Shown here: in pieces, positions 42,149-50,754 of the stretch | Layout: every line of letters begins with the position of its first letter | Numbering within the stretch: position 1 is the first letter of the stretch | From: Methanomassiliicoccus luminyensis B10 | Lineage (GTDB): Archaea > Thermoplasmatota > Thermoplasmata > Methanomassiliicoccales > Methanomassiliicoccaceae | Direction of reading: 5' to 3' | DNA length: 64,000 nucleotides | Assembly (NCBI RefSeq): GCF_000308215.1 | Contig: NZ_CAJE01000015.1 | Coordinates: 62,001-126,000, forward strand | Translations under genes and position numbers: made by a program | Notes under the pieces: generated by a model | Told to the model about the DNA's origin: nothing | Seen by the model: the letters and a program-made list of their open reading frames with translations, nothing else | The model's database searches: none

Positions 42149-42929
42149 CGGTGCTCCCCTCCTCGCTCTCCGGGCGATGGTAAACGAAGCGGAAATGGTC
42201 CCCATAGGCTTTGCGGAGGGTCTCCTCCCCGGACCCCACACCCGACTCGTGCACGCGGCGGTTGACGCAGACCACCCGGGTCATCCTGTCGAACACCGCG
42301 GTGAGGTCATGAGAGACCACCATGATGGTGGTCCCCTTCTCCCGGTTCAGCTCGCTCAGCTTCCCATAGAACTTCTCCTGGGTCCCCGCGTCCATGCCGG
42401 ACAGCGGCTCGTCGAGCATCAGGAGCTCCGGATCGAGGACCAGGGCCTTGGCCACGAAGGCCCGCTGCTTCTGCCCCCCGGACAGCTGCCCGATCCTCCT
42501 TTCTGACAGGTCCGCGATGCCCATGAACTCCAGGGCCTCGTCGACCTTCTCCCAGTCGTCCCTGTTGAGCCGGCGGAACAGGTTGGACCTGCGCACCCGG
42601 CCCAGCGAGACCAGCTCCCTGACGCTCAGGGGGAACTGCTGGTCGAAGTTGATGGCGTCCTGGGGCACGTAGGCCACCCGGTGCCACTCATCGAACCCTT
42701 CGATGTCCTTGCCGAAGAGGCGGATGCTCCCGTCCTCCTTCGGCAGATAGCCCAGTATTGCGCGGATGAGAGTGGTCTTGCCCCCTCCGTTGGGCCCCAC
42801 CAGGCCGACGTAGTCGCCCCTCTCTATCAAGAGGTCAGCTTCATCGATCACTTTCGCGCCTCCCCGGACCACGGTCAGGTCTTCGATCTCGAGGACCGCT
42901 CCGGGCCCCACTCCTGGTATGGCGGTCAT
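42138..42929 (-). CDS. znuC: Zinc ABC transporter ATPase, ZnuC-like
   Basis: A 263-residue ABC ATPase. Walker A is VGPNGGGKTT, the signature LSGGQKQRAF, Walker B LLMLDEPLSG, and a His switch VVSHDLTAV. The FDQQFPLSVRELVSLGRVRR segment is typical of metal-type ATPases (Mn/Zn). It lies 25 bases after the propeller-fused binding protein and overlaps the permease gene. Together they form the importer. Confidence 0.94.
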   Translation of the reverse strand: MTAIPGVGPGAVLEIEDLTVVRGGAKVIDEADLLIERGDYVGLVGPNGGGKTTLIRAILGYLPKEDGSIRLFGKDIEGFDEWHRVAYVPQDAINFDQQFPLSVRELVSLGRVRRSNLFRRLNRDDWEKVDEALEFMGIADLSERRIGQLSGGQKQRAFVAKALVLDPELLMLDEPLSGMDAGTQEKFYGKLSELNREKGTTIMVVSHDLTAVFDRMTRVVCVNRRVHESGVGSGEETLRKAYGDHFRFVYHRPESEEGSTDGV

Positions 42930-42954
42930 GTTGCCGCCCTCCCTTCATGCGTGC

Positions 42955-45060
42955 TCATCCGCTCGCCCCCAGACCTATCTTCAGACTGTCCAGGTTCGCC
43001 TCCATCTGCTCCAGGAAGTCTAGTCCGTCCACGTCGCCGACCAGAAGGTACAGCTTCAGCATCTGGACGCTGTGGCCGGACAGGCTTTCCACGCTGCTCT
43101 TCATGGTCTTCGCCCACTTGTCGGTCCACGTGGGGTCGTAATAGACTACGTAGACCTCATGCTCGATCATGCTGGCGACGAGGGCCTTCAAGGTTGATAC
43201 GCTCGGTTGCTCCTCCGCGTATATTCCTATGATGCCTTTCTGATTGAACCCGTACCGGTCCGCCAGGTACCCGTAGGCCTCATGGGTGACGAATACCATG
43301 TCCACGGTTTTTCCTTCCAGTTCCGCCTTGTACCGCAGGTCCAGGTCCTCGAGCTTCTCGTCAAACTCCTCCCACCTCTCGGTGTAGTAGTCCTCGTTGT
43401 CGGGGTCCTCCGCCACCAGGGCGTTGAGGATCGTCAAGGCCTGCTGCCGGGCGTTGTGGGGGCTGATCCAGGTGTGGGGATCGTACATGGGTTCGTTCGA
43501 GCCTTGCTCGGCGACGAGGGAGGTGATCGACAGCACGATGTTCCTGCCGAGCGAGGACTCCATTTCCATGCTCGTCTCAACCCTGAGGGCATTCACATCT
43601 ATCAGGTACAACTTGCCCTCGCCGGTCGCCACCCACAGGTTGTGGCGGTTGAGGTCCTCGACCGGCCTCATGGAAACGGGTTCCTCGACCTCGAGGTCGA
43701 CCTCCCTGACCGCGCCGTCGACGACGTCTACCAAGATGACCTTGCCGGTCGCAGGATCGGTGATGACCACGGTGCGGCTGTCATCCAGCAGCATGGAGGC
43801 GGGCCAACCGTGGGAGGCCGTCTGCGCCACTGCTACCGGCATCTCGGCGACCAGGGTCTCATTGACGAGGTCGTACACGACGATGGAGGAGTAGGCGAGG
43901 CCTTGAGAGGCGCTTCCGACGTAGGATATCAGCCAGGTCCCGTTATCGCTTATCCAAGACCTGGAGAGGCGGTCCCCCTCATGCGCGTATGGTATGGTCT
44001 TCATGTACCCGCTCGAGGTCACCACGGACAGGCCGTCGGCGCAGGTAAAGTAGACCTTCCCGGTAGCGGAGGAATATACGCCTCCTTCGGGAGCGTTGCC
44101 GGCATAGCCGCCGGAAAGGACCTTGCTGCCGGTCTTCGCGTTGATTATCATGAGGTTCTTCTGGTTGTCCCCGATCTCGCTCATGTCCGCGTAGTACACC
44201 AGGCTGTTCTGGTCGAAGACCACGGTAGCGTGGTTGGTGGTGGAGGAGCCGGCGGTGTCCGCAACCTTGTAGTAGCTGGCGGGCGCGTTGACATCGATCA
44301 CCAGGACAGCGTTTTCACCGTCCAGCGCGAAGGCCACATACTTATTGTCGATCGATACGGCGGCATGCATGGGCTTGCCAGCGGGGATGGTCGCGGATAT
44401 AGAGGGCGCGTGATAATGGTCCCCGTGAGCGCCCGTGTTCATCACGGTGACGCTGTCGGCTCCCGGTATGAACAGCAGGTTGTAGTGCGCGGAGTTGAGG
44501 GCCTCGACGGCCCGGTCGTAGTAGCCCGAATAGGCCGCGAAGACATCCAGATCGAATTCGAAGGTCGTGCCCAGGGCCACCTTCGCGTCGGATGAATCAT
44601 ACACCAGCGTTTGGTCGTTGTCGTTGTCGAACACGAAGAACCTGGTGCCCTTGACGGTGCTCTCGGAAAGGGCCACCGCCTCGGCGGACTTCACCACGGT
44701 GACCTTGTCGGTATCGATGGCCGGGAGGACCTGGTTCTCCACCCACGGATCGTCCATGCCCGCGCCGTTATATATGAACAGGTCCGCTTTGCCGGCCTTC
44801 AGTATGTCACTGGTCGTCGGGGACCAGTCGTGCCCCTCGGTGCCATCGGGGAGCAGTGAGCTGACCTCGACCTTGTCCCCTCCGATGGTCTCGACCATGT
44901 ACCTCAAGGGATAGAACGCGGTCACTACTTTCAGCTTGTCCGCATCGTTCTCGTCCCCCGGTGAAACGCCTCCGGGTGAAAGGACGAGGGCCGCGATGCC
45001 TGACATTGCCAATATAGCCACTATGCCAATCGCGAAAATCTTCTGGTTTTTCGAGATCAC
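42955..45060 (-). CDS. Zinc-binding protein with inserted AztD-like beta-propeller (copy 1)
   Basis: A 701-residue exported protein. Residues 1-28 are a signal/anchor helix. Residues 44-130 are lobe 1 of a ZnuA/AztC-type binding protein (H77 in GHDWSP). Residues about 138-505 form a propeller like the zinc chaperone AztD, beginning RFFVFDNDNDQTLVYD and containing HGDHYHAP at 212-219. Residues 525-701 resume the binding protein: YDPHTWISPHNARQQ (H529), VTHEAYGYLADRYGF (H593), YYDPTW (D642). The metal ligands H77, H529, H593 and D642 are all kept, so both parts look functional. Bacterial AztC and AztD are separate proteins. It lies between the LRR gene (overlap of four bases) and the ATPase. 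Confidence 0.88.
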   Translation of the reverse strand: MISKNQKIFAIGIVAILAMSGIAALVLSPGGVSPGDENDADKLKVVTAFYPLRYMVETIGGDKVEVSSLLPDGTEGHDWSPTTSDILKAGKADLFIYNGAGMDDPWVENQVLPAIDTDKVTVVKSAEAVALSESTVKGTRFFVFDNDNDQTLVYDSSDAKVALGTTFEFDLDVFAAYSGYYDRAVEALNSAHYNLLFIPGADSVTVMNTGAHGDHYHAPSISATIPAGKPMHAAVSIDNKYVAFALDGENAVLVIDVNAPASYYKVADTAGSSTTNHATVVFDQNSLVYYADMSEIGDNQKNLMIINAKTGSKVLSGGYAGNAPEGGVYSSATGKVYFTCADGLSVVTSSGYMKTIPYAHEGDRLSRSWISDNGTWLISYVGSASQGLAYSSIVVYDLVNETLVAEMPVAVAQTASHGWPASMLLDDSRTVVITDPATGKVILVDVVDGAVREVDLEVEEPVSMRPVEDLNRHNLWVATGEGKLYLIDVNALRVETSMEMESSLGRNIVLSITSLVAEQGSNEPMYDPHTWISPHNARQQALTILNALVAEDPDNEDYYTERWEEFDEKLEDLDLRYKAELEGKTVDMVFVTHEAYGYLADRYGFNQKGIIGIYAEEQPSVSTLKALVASMIEHEVYVVYYDPTWTDKWAKTMKSSVESLSGHSVQMLKLYLLVGDVDGLDFLEQMEANLDSLKIGLGASG

Positions 45061-47528
45061 GGTCCAGACCTCCTGCGCACCAACAGCACCGCCGCCACAA
45101 TTACCGCGGCGATCGCCGCCACGGCTCCGGCGATGAGCGTGATGTCCAGCCCATCGTCATTCTTGGGGTTCGTCTGGGGGTCGGGATCGCTGGGGTCAGG
45201 GTCGATGGGATCTGGATCGGCGGGGACCAGGGACATGCTCAGCGGCTCCACCACCGCATCTTCAGCCTGTTCCACCTCAACTTCATGAATGATGCTAACG
45301 TACCCCTCCTTCTCGATGGTGATGTTGTACGTACCAGGAAGGACGCCGTCGATGGTGTAGTTGCCGTCTGGTCCGCTGAGAACGGACACCCCGTCCGGTA
45401 GCGTCACGGTGGCGCCGCTGATCGCAATGCCATCAGCGTCTAGCACGGTCCCGTTGATATAGCTCAGGGGGTAGCAGTAGTTATCGCTCCATATCGGAGT
45501 GATGAAGCCGGTCGCGCCTTTGTGGTAGTATATCACCAAGTTGTCGGCACCTGTTGTCCAACTGCTTCCGACCGAGGGCGCGTTGCCGTGGAATACCATT
45601 GTGGTCAGGTTGACGCAGCCGTAGAACGCACTGTTGCCGATGGCGGTAACGTTGCTGCCGATAACCACTAAGGTCAGGTCGGTACAGGAAGAAAATGCAA
45701 CGTTGCCGATGGCAGTAACGTTGCTGCCGATGGTCACGGATGTCAGGGCGGCGCAAGCAGAAAAGGCCCCGTAGTCGATGGTGGTGACGCTGTCGGATAC
45801 GATGAGCTCGCCGCTCTTGCCCGCCGGGCACTGTATTAATGTTTTAAGGTCCTTGCTGTACAGTATGCCATTGACGCTGGCATAGTTCTCGTTGCTCTCG
45901 TCGACATTGATCGCAGTCAGGGCGGCGCAAGAGCCGAACGCCTGCTGACCGATACTGGTAACGCTGCCGGGTATGGTAACGGAGGTCAGGGCGCAATACC
46001 TGAAGGCATAGTTTCCGATGGTGGTTACACTGCCGGGCATGGTAACGGAGGTCAGGGCGACACAGTTCTGGAACGCACTGTTGCCGATACTGGTAACGCT
46101 GCCGGGTATGGTAACGGAGGTCAGGTTGACGCAGCCCTGGAACATATTGCCTCCGATGGCGGTGACGCCGTCTTCGATGACCACTGATTTCAGGTTGGAG
46201 CTGCCGGAGAAGGCACCATTGCCTATGGTGGTGACACTGCCGGGTATGGTCAATGTGGTCAGGGCCTTGGAGCCAGAGAAGGCATAGTTGCCGATGGTGG
46301 CGGTTACGCCGTCCTCTATGATCACTGTGACCATGTCGGTGCAGCCGGAGAAGGCACTGCTGCCGATGCTGGTGACGCTGTTGGGTATGGTAACGGAGGT
46401 CAGGGCGACACAGTTCTGGAACGCACTGTTGCCGATGCTGGTGACGCTGTTGGGTATGGTAACGGAGGTCAGGGCGGAGCAGCCAAAGAACGCTTGCAGG
46501 CCGATGGTAGTGGTAACGCCGTCTTCGATGATCACCGATTTCAGGGCGGCGCAAGAGCCGAACGCCTGCTGACCGATACTGGTAACGCTGCCGGGTATGG
46601 TAACGGAGGTCAGGGCGGAGCAGCCAAAGAACGCTTGCAGGCCGATGGTGTTGACACCGTTAGATATGGTAACCTCTTTCAAATTTTGGCAATTGTTGAA
46701 GGCATAGCTTCCGATAGTAACAACGCTACCTGGTATTGCCACCGAGGTCAGGGATTTGCATAAGGAGAACGCACGATCGTTTATGGCAGTAACACTGCTG
46801 GGTATGGTGAAGTCACCGCTCTTGCCTCCGGGAAACTGAACAAGCAGTTGTATGGTCTTGTTGTACAGAACACCGTCGATGCTGGCGTAATCCTCGTTGC
46901 TCTCATCGACGTTGATCCCAGTCAGGGCGGAACAGCTCTGGAACGGACCGATGCCAATGCTGGTTACGCTCTCAGGTATGACCACCGAGGTCAGGGCGGA
47001 GCAAGCGGCGAAGGCATAGTTGTCGATGCTGGTGACGCTGTTGGGTATGGTAACGGAGGTCAGGGCGGTGCAGCCAAAGAACGCATAGTTGCCGATGGTG
47101 CTAACTTTGTTGCCGATGGTCACCGAGCTCAAAACGGAGCACCCGTAGAACATATAGGTGGCGATACTGGTAATGTTGTTCGGCAGGGTCACGGAGACCA
47201 GGGCGGTGCAACCGCGGAAAGCCTGGTCGCCGATGGTGGTGACGTTGTTCGGTATGATGATGGAGGTCACGAAGGTGTTCTGATAGAACGCCCTATACCC
47301 TATGCTGGTGACATTCTTCCCTTCAATCGTCTCAGGTATTACAGCTTCACCAGTACCGCTGTACTTGGTAATCTCCACCTCAGTGTCGCCGTTGATCAGC
47401 TGGTAAGTGTAGTCGCCGCTCACAGCGCCTGACACCGTGCCGGCCAGGGGAACGGGCCCTATGATCGTGGACAACAGTAATATGATCGCGATACTGGCCA
47501 TTGCCAATGTGTGTTTTTTCGAGGCCAT
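45057..47528 (-). CDS. BspA-type leucine-rich-repeat surface protein with carboxypeptidase-regulatory-like domain
   Basis: An 823-residue surface protein. After a signal peptide (residues about 1-32), about 25 repeats of roughly 23 residues follow with the pattern LTSVTIPNSVTSIGNSAFQN, the LRR_5/BspA type. Around residue 690 a carboxypeptidase-regulatory-like beta-sandwich begins (ISGATVTLPDGVSVLSGPDG), then an Asp/Pro linker and a C-terminal membrane helix (LIAGAVAAIAAVIVAAVLLV). It ends with a basic stop. Such proteins bind host or particle surfaces. Its stop overlaps the start of the zinc-binding protein, so it is part of the zinc operon, which is unexpected. Confidence 0.92.
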   Translation of the reverse strand: MASKKHTLAMASIAIILLLSTIIGPVPLAGTVSGAVSGDYTYQLINGDTEVEITKYSGTGEAVIPETIEGKNVTSIGYRAFYQNTFVTSIIIPNNVTTIGDQAFRGCTALVSVTLPNNITSIATYMFYGCSVLSSVTIGNKVSTIGNYAFFGCTALTSVTIPNSVTSIDNYAFAACSALTSVVIPESVTSIGIGPFQSCSALTGINVDESNEDYASIDGVLYNKTIQLLVQFPGGKSGDFTIPSSVTAINDRAFSLCKSLTSVAIPGSVVTIGSYAFNNCQNLKEVTISNGVNTIGLQAFFGCSALTSVTIPGSVTSIGQQAFGSCAALKSVIIEDGVTTTIGLQAFFGCSALTSVTIPNSVTSIGNSAFQNCVALTSVTIPNSVTSIGSSAFSGCTDMVTVIIEDGVTATIGNYAFSGSKALTTLTIPGSVTTIGNGAFSGSSNLKSVVIEDGVTAIGGNMFQGCVNLTSVTIPGSVTSIGNSAFQNCVALTSVTMPGSVTTIGNYAFRYCALTSVTIPGSVTSIGQQAFGSCAALTAINVDESNENYASVNGILYSKDLKTLIQCPAGKSGELIVSDSVTTIDYGAFSACAALTSVTIGSNVTAIGNVAFSSCTDLTLVVIGSNVTAIGNSAFYGCVNLTTMVFHGNAPSVGSSWTTGADNLVIYYHKGATGFITPIWSDNYCYPLSYINGTVLDADGIAISGATVTLPDGVSVLSGPDGNYTIDGVLPGTYNITIEKEGYVSIIHEVEVEQAEDAVVEPLSMSLVPADPDPIDPDPSDPDPQTNPKNDDGLDITLIAGAVAAIAAVIVAAVLLVRRRSGP
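45917..46617. repeat. Exact 77-bp duplicate blocks inside the LRR gene
   Basis: The 77 bases at 45917-45993 recur without change at 46541-46617, and other blocks repeat nearly exactly (for example around 46039-46085 and 46390-46436). The unit is 69 bp, one 23-residue repeat. The identity at DNA level points to recent internal recombination, and repeat number may vary between strains. Confidence 0.85.
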
Positions 47529-47750
47529 AACCTAACCTTTTTATGGGCATGATGTTAGATTTTATTAAGATAACTATTAACATAAACTATGATAAATTAA
47601 CATTTTTAATAATGTACCGTTATCATCATGGTTAGTTATATTAGACTCCACTCCCCCGTTGGGCCCGGTGAGGCCCTCGACCACGAGGATCTCCCGGACC
47701 AGGGTTTCTTGGTGGGACGGCCGCCTACCGTCCCTCTTCGGGCATAGCGC
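47529..47750. promoter_or_regulatory. Promoter of the zinc operon with two boxes, and an ATPase remnant
   Basis: The AT-rich part (47529-47640) precedes the LRR gene on the minus strand. It holds ATGATGTTA at 47549-47557 and TAACTATTAA at 47571-47580, both also found before the second binding-protein gene. The GC-rich part at 47647-47706 reads on the minus strand as a Walker-A-like fragment (VEGLTGPNGG), which may be the residue of a lost ABC ATPase gene. Confidence 0.45.
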
Positions 47751-49874
47751 TTATCCGCTCGCCCCTAGCCCCGTTTTAAGGCTCTCCAGGTTCGCCTCCA
47801 TCTGCCCCAGGCAGTCCAGGCCGTCCACGGTACCGGTCATGAGGTAGAGCTTCAGGACCTGCACGCTGTGTCCGGACAGGCTTTCCACGTTGTTCTTCAG
47901 GGTGTTGGCGTAGCTGTCCGTGTATACGGGGTCAAGGTAGACGACGTAGATCCCGTGCTCCATCATCTCCTCGACAAGATGGGCCAGGGCCGAAGCGCTG
48001 GGCTGCTCGTCGGCAGAGATCCCTATGGCGCCCTCCTGCTCGAAGCCGTACCGGTCCGCCAGATATCCATAGGCCTCGTGGGTGACGAAGATCACGTCCG
48101 CCGAGGTCTCCGCCAGCTCATTCTGGTACCTCTCGTCAAGGTCGGCGAGCTTCTGGTCCAGCTCCTCCCACCTCTCGGCGTAGTAATCAGCGTTGTCGGG
48201 GTCCTCGGCCACTAGGGCGTCGTAGATCGCCTTGGCTTGCTGCCGGGCGTTGAACGGACTTATCCAGGTGTGGGGATCGTACACCCCCTCATGGTCATGG
48301 TCATGGTCATGAGAGTGGCCTTCCCCTTCGGTAGGGGAAACGGCCGACATCACGATGTTCCTGCCCAGTTCGGGTTCGGGGACCTCCATCTCCAGCTCGA
48401 CGTGCCCGTGCTCCGGGTCGATAAGGTACATCATGTTGTCACCGGTCACCACCCACAGATTGTGGCTGTCGACATCCTGGACCAGCCTCATCATCAGAGG
48501 CGCTTCCGCCTCGAGGTCGATCTCATCAACAGTACCGGTGGCTACGTCGATCAGCAGCACCTTGCCGGTCGCGGGGTCTGAGATGGCCACAGTGCGGCCG
48601 TCCTCCAGCAGGATTGAGGCGGGCCAGCCGTGGTTGGCCTTCTGCTGTACTTCTACATCTATCTCCGCGACCAGGGACTCGTTGACAATGTCATAGGCGA
48701 CGATGGAGGCATAGGCCAGCCCCCGGCCGGTATCTCCCACATAGGATATGACCCAGGTCCCGTTCTCGCTGATCCAGGACCGGGAGAGGCGGCCCCCATC
48801 ATGCCCATACGGGATGGTCTTCTCGTACCCGTCGGGACCCACTACGGCCAGGCCGTCGGCGCAGTCCAGGTACACCTTGCCGGTCACCGAGGAGTACTGT
48901 CCCCCATGGGGGGCGTTCCCGGCGTACCCGCCGGAAAGCACGATCTCCCCGGTTTCCGCATCTACGATCATGAGGTTCTCGGGATTGTTCCCGGTCTCCC
49001 TCATGTCCGCATAATATACCAGGTTGTCATCGTCGAAGACCACGGTGGCGTGGTTGGTAGAGGATGAACCGGCGGGGTCCAGGACGACCTTGTATTCTGC
49101 GGGCGCGTTGACGGGTATTATCAGAACCCCGTTGTCGTTGTCCAGGGCGAAGGCCACGTACTGCCCGTCCTCGGACACGTGAGCGTGCAGGGGCTTGCCC
49201 ACGTCTATCACTGTGACCACCTCCGCATCGTGGAAATGATCCCCATGGAGGCCGGTGTTCAGAACGGTGACGTTATTGAGGTTCGGTATGAACAGCAGCT
49301 TGTACCCCGCGGAGTTGGTGGCCTCGATGGCCGGGTCGAAATAACCCGAATAGGTCGCCGTCATGTTCAACCCGAAGGGGAAGGTCTGGGACAGCACCAT
49401 GGCCCCATCGTGGGAGTCGTAGACCAGGAGCTGCTGCTTGTCGTTGTCGAACACGAAGAAACGCGTATCCTCCACGGCATCCTCGCCGGAGCCCTCGTGC
49501 AGGACCATGCCCGCGGTGGTCTTTACCACGGTCGTGTCGCTGGTATCGATGGCCGGCAGGAGCTGGTTCTCCACCCACATGTCAAGGCTCGCCCCGTTGT
49601 ATATGAAAAGGTCGGCTTTGTCAGCGGCCAGTATGTCCGCCGCCGAGGGTGACCATGAATGCACCTCGGTGTTCTCGGGAATCAGCGTAGAGACAGATAC
49701 CTTGTCTCCGCCTATGGTCTTGGCCATGTAGGCCAAGGGGTAGAAGCTGGCTACCACGTTCACTTTGTCCGAATCGCCCTTGCCTCCGGTCGAGAGGAGC
49801 AAGGCCGCGGCGCCCGCCGTGACCAAAATGGCCACGATCGCTACTGCGAAGATCATCTGTTTCTTCGATGTCAT
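47751..49874 (-). CDS. Zinc-binding protein with inserted AztD-like beta-propeller (copy 2)
   Basis: A 707-residue paralogue of the protein at 42955, with the same three-part design. Lobe 1 has H72 in VHSWSP; the propeller begins RFFVFDNDKQQLLVYD and has HGDHFHDA at 210-217; lobe 2 has YDPHTWISPFNARQQ (H535), VTHEAYGYLADRYGF (H599) and VYLDPVYTD (D648). Unlike copy 1, it also keeps a His/Asp loop (GHSHDHDHDHEG, residues 519-530) just before lobe 2, the place of the flexible zinc loop of ZnuA. It has its own promoter and no ABC genes directly behind it, so it probably shares the ATPase and permease of the neighbouring operon. Confidence 0.88.
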   Translation of the reverse strand: MTSKKQMIFAVAIVAILVTAGAAALLLSTGGKGDSDKVNVVASFYPLAYMAKTIGGDKVSVSTLIPENTEVHSWSPSAADILAADKADLFIYNGASLDMWVENQLLPAIDTSDTTVVKTTAGMVLHEGSGEDAVEDTRFFVFDNDKQQLLVYDSHDGAMVLSQTFPFGLNMTATYSGYFDPAIEATNSAGYKLLFIPNLNNVTVLNTGLHGDHFHDAEVVTVIDVGKPLHAHVSEDGQYVAFALDNDNGVLIIPVNAPAEYKVVLDPAGSSSTNHATVVFDDDNLVYYADMRETGNNPENLMIVDAETGEIVLSGGYAGNAPHGGQYSSVTGKVYLDCADGLAVVGPDGYEKTIPYGHDGGRLSRSWISENGTWVISYVGDTGRGLAYASIVAYDIVNESLVAEIDVEVQQKANHGWPASILLEDGRTVAISDPATGKVLLIDVATGTVDEIDLEAEAPLMMRLVQDVDSHNLWVVTGDNMMYLIDPEHGHVELEMEVPEPELGRNIVMSAVSPTEGEGHSHDHDHDHEGVYDPHTWISPFNARQQAKAIYDALVAEDPDNADYYAERWEELDQKLADLDERYQNELAETSADVIFVTHEAYGYLADRYGFEQEGAIGISADEQPSASALAHLVEEMMEHGIYVVYLDPVYTDSYANTLKNNVESLSGHSVQVLKLYLMTGTVDGLDCLGQMEANLESLKTGLGASG

Positions 49875-50292
49875 ATAATTGCCGATTAGAACGGATAAAC
49901 ATTATTAGATATCATTGTAACTATTAATATTATGATGTTAACAATCTTTGTTTTATTAACATTAATTGGACCTCAGGGCACTGTGGGTCATTGAGCTGCG
50001 CACATGCCTTGAGCCGCCCGGTGAGGCCAAGCCGGGAGAGCATCGCTGCGCAGCCTTCCGGCGATGAGGCGGCAACATGGTGAGAGCGAGCGGGTCCGAT
50101 GCAGGCCGTGGATGGCCAGGCATTCAGTCCGCGAAGAACGGGACCGTTCCAGAAATGATAAGTCGCCAGATGTTGCGCGCACCGGGCCTCGGCGTCAATC
50201 TATATAAATAGATTTTTATGCTATTATCATTTTTAATTTCATGAAGATAATATTAAAATCGGATGAAAGAATAGAACCGAGCGCGACCCCTA
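49875..50292. promoter_or_regulatory. Intergenic region with zinc-gene boxes
   Basis: No gene seen in 418 bases. Next to the minus-strand gene are TAACTATTAA (49918-49927) and ATGATGTTA (49932-49940), the same two boxes as before the LRR gene. The middle is GC-rich and has only a shadow frame. At the right, CTATATAAATAG at 50199-50210 is a TATA box for the plus-strand gene or transcript that follows. Confidence 0.5.
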
Positions 50293-50529
50293 ATGATCTC
50301 TCTGTTCACGACCTTCGCTGCCACCAGCACCATAGCAATGGAATGCGACATTGGACTGGGTACAGGAGGCGCGTTGGTATCTCTCTCACTCATCCTGCTG
50401 CTCTCCTCCAAAGAACTCATATCCTCATCGGTCCTGCATTCCCCCAAGGTGGAGAAGGCGATGGACCTGGCGATCATCCCACTGCTGACAGTGTTCGTCC
50501 TTAACGTCGCATACATGGTGATGGGGTAA
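50293..50529 (+). CDS. Small membrane protein
   Basis: A 78-residue protein with two hydrophobic segments (LFTTFAATSTIAMECD... and LAIIPLLTVFVLNVAYMVMG) joined by GGALVSLSLILLLSSKELIS. A TATA box stands 80-95 bases upstream, but no clear ribosome site precedes the ATG. Family not recognised, although the LLLLSSKEL phrase looks conserved-like. Possibly real. Confidence 0.5.
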   Translation: MISLFTTFAATSTIAMECDIGLGTGGALVSLSLILLLSSKELISSSVLHSPKVEKAMDLAIIPLLTVFVLNVAYMVMG

Positions 50530-50754
50530 GCGAGCGGTACGATACTGGCTGAGGCCATTTTTAGAGCGAACGAAGAGCACCCGCCACCGTCCGCGCCATT
50601 CCTCGGTTCATGGCGGGTGAACTGTGACAGACTCCTGGCCCGAGGCACCAGCGCTTGCGGGGCCGCATGTACCGCCAGGGGAGCAAGTGACAAATACCTC
50701 TTGACCATAGGCCGCACACGGACCGGGGCATCCCCCGGTCCGCATGGTGAACCG

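Noticed and set aside
43207-44595. 462-codon plus-strand open frame
   Set aside because: Antisense shadow of the zinc-binding protein.
45057-47528. CRISPR array or tandem DNA satellite
   Set aside because: The repeats keep one reading frame and code for leucine-rich repeats without spacer-like variation.
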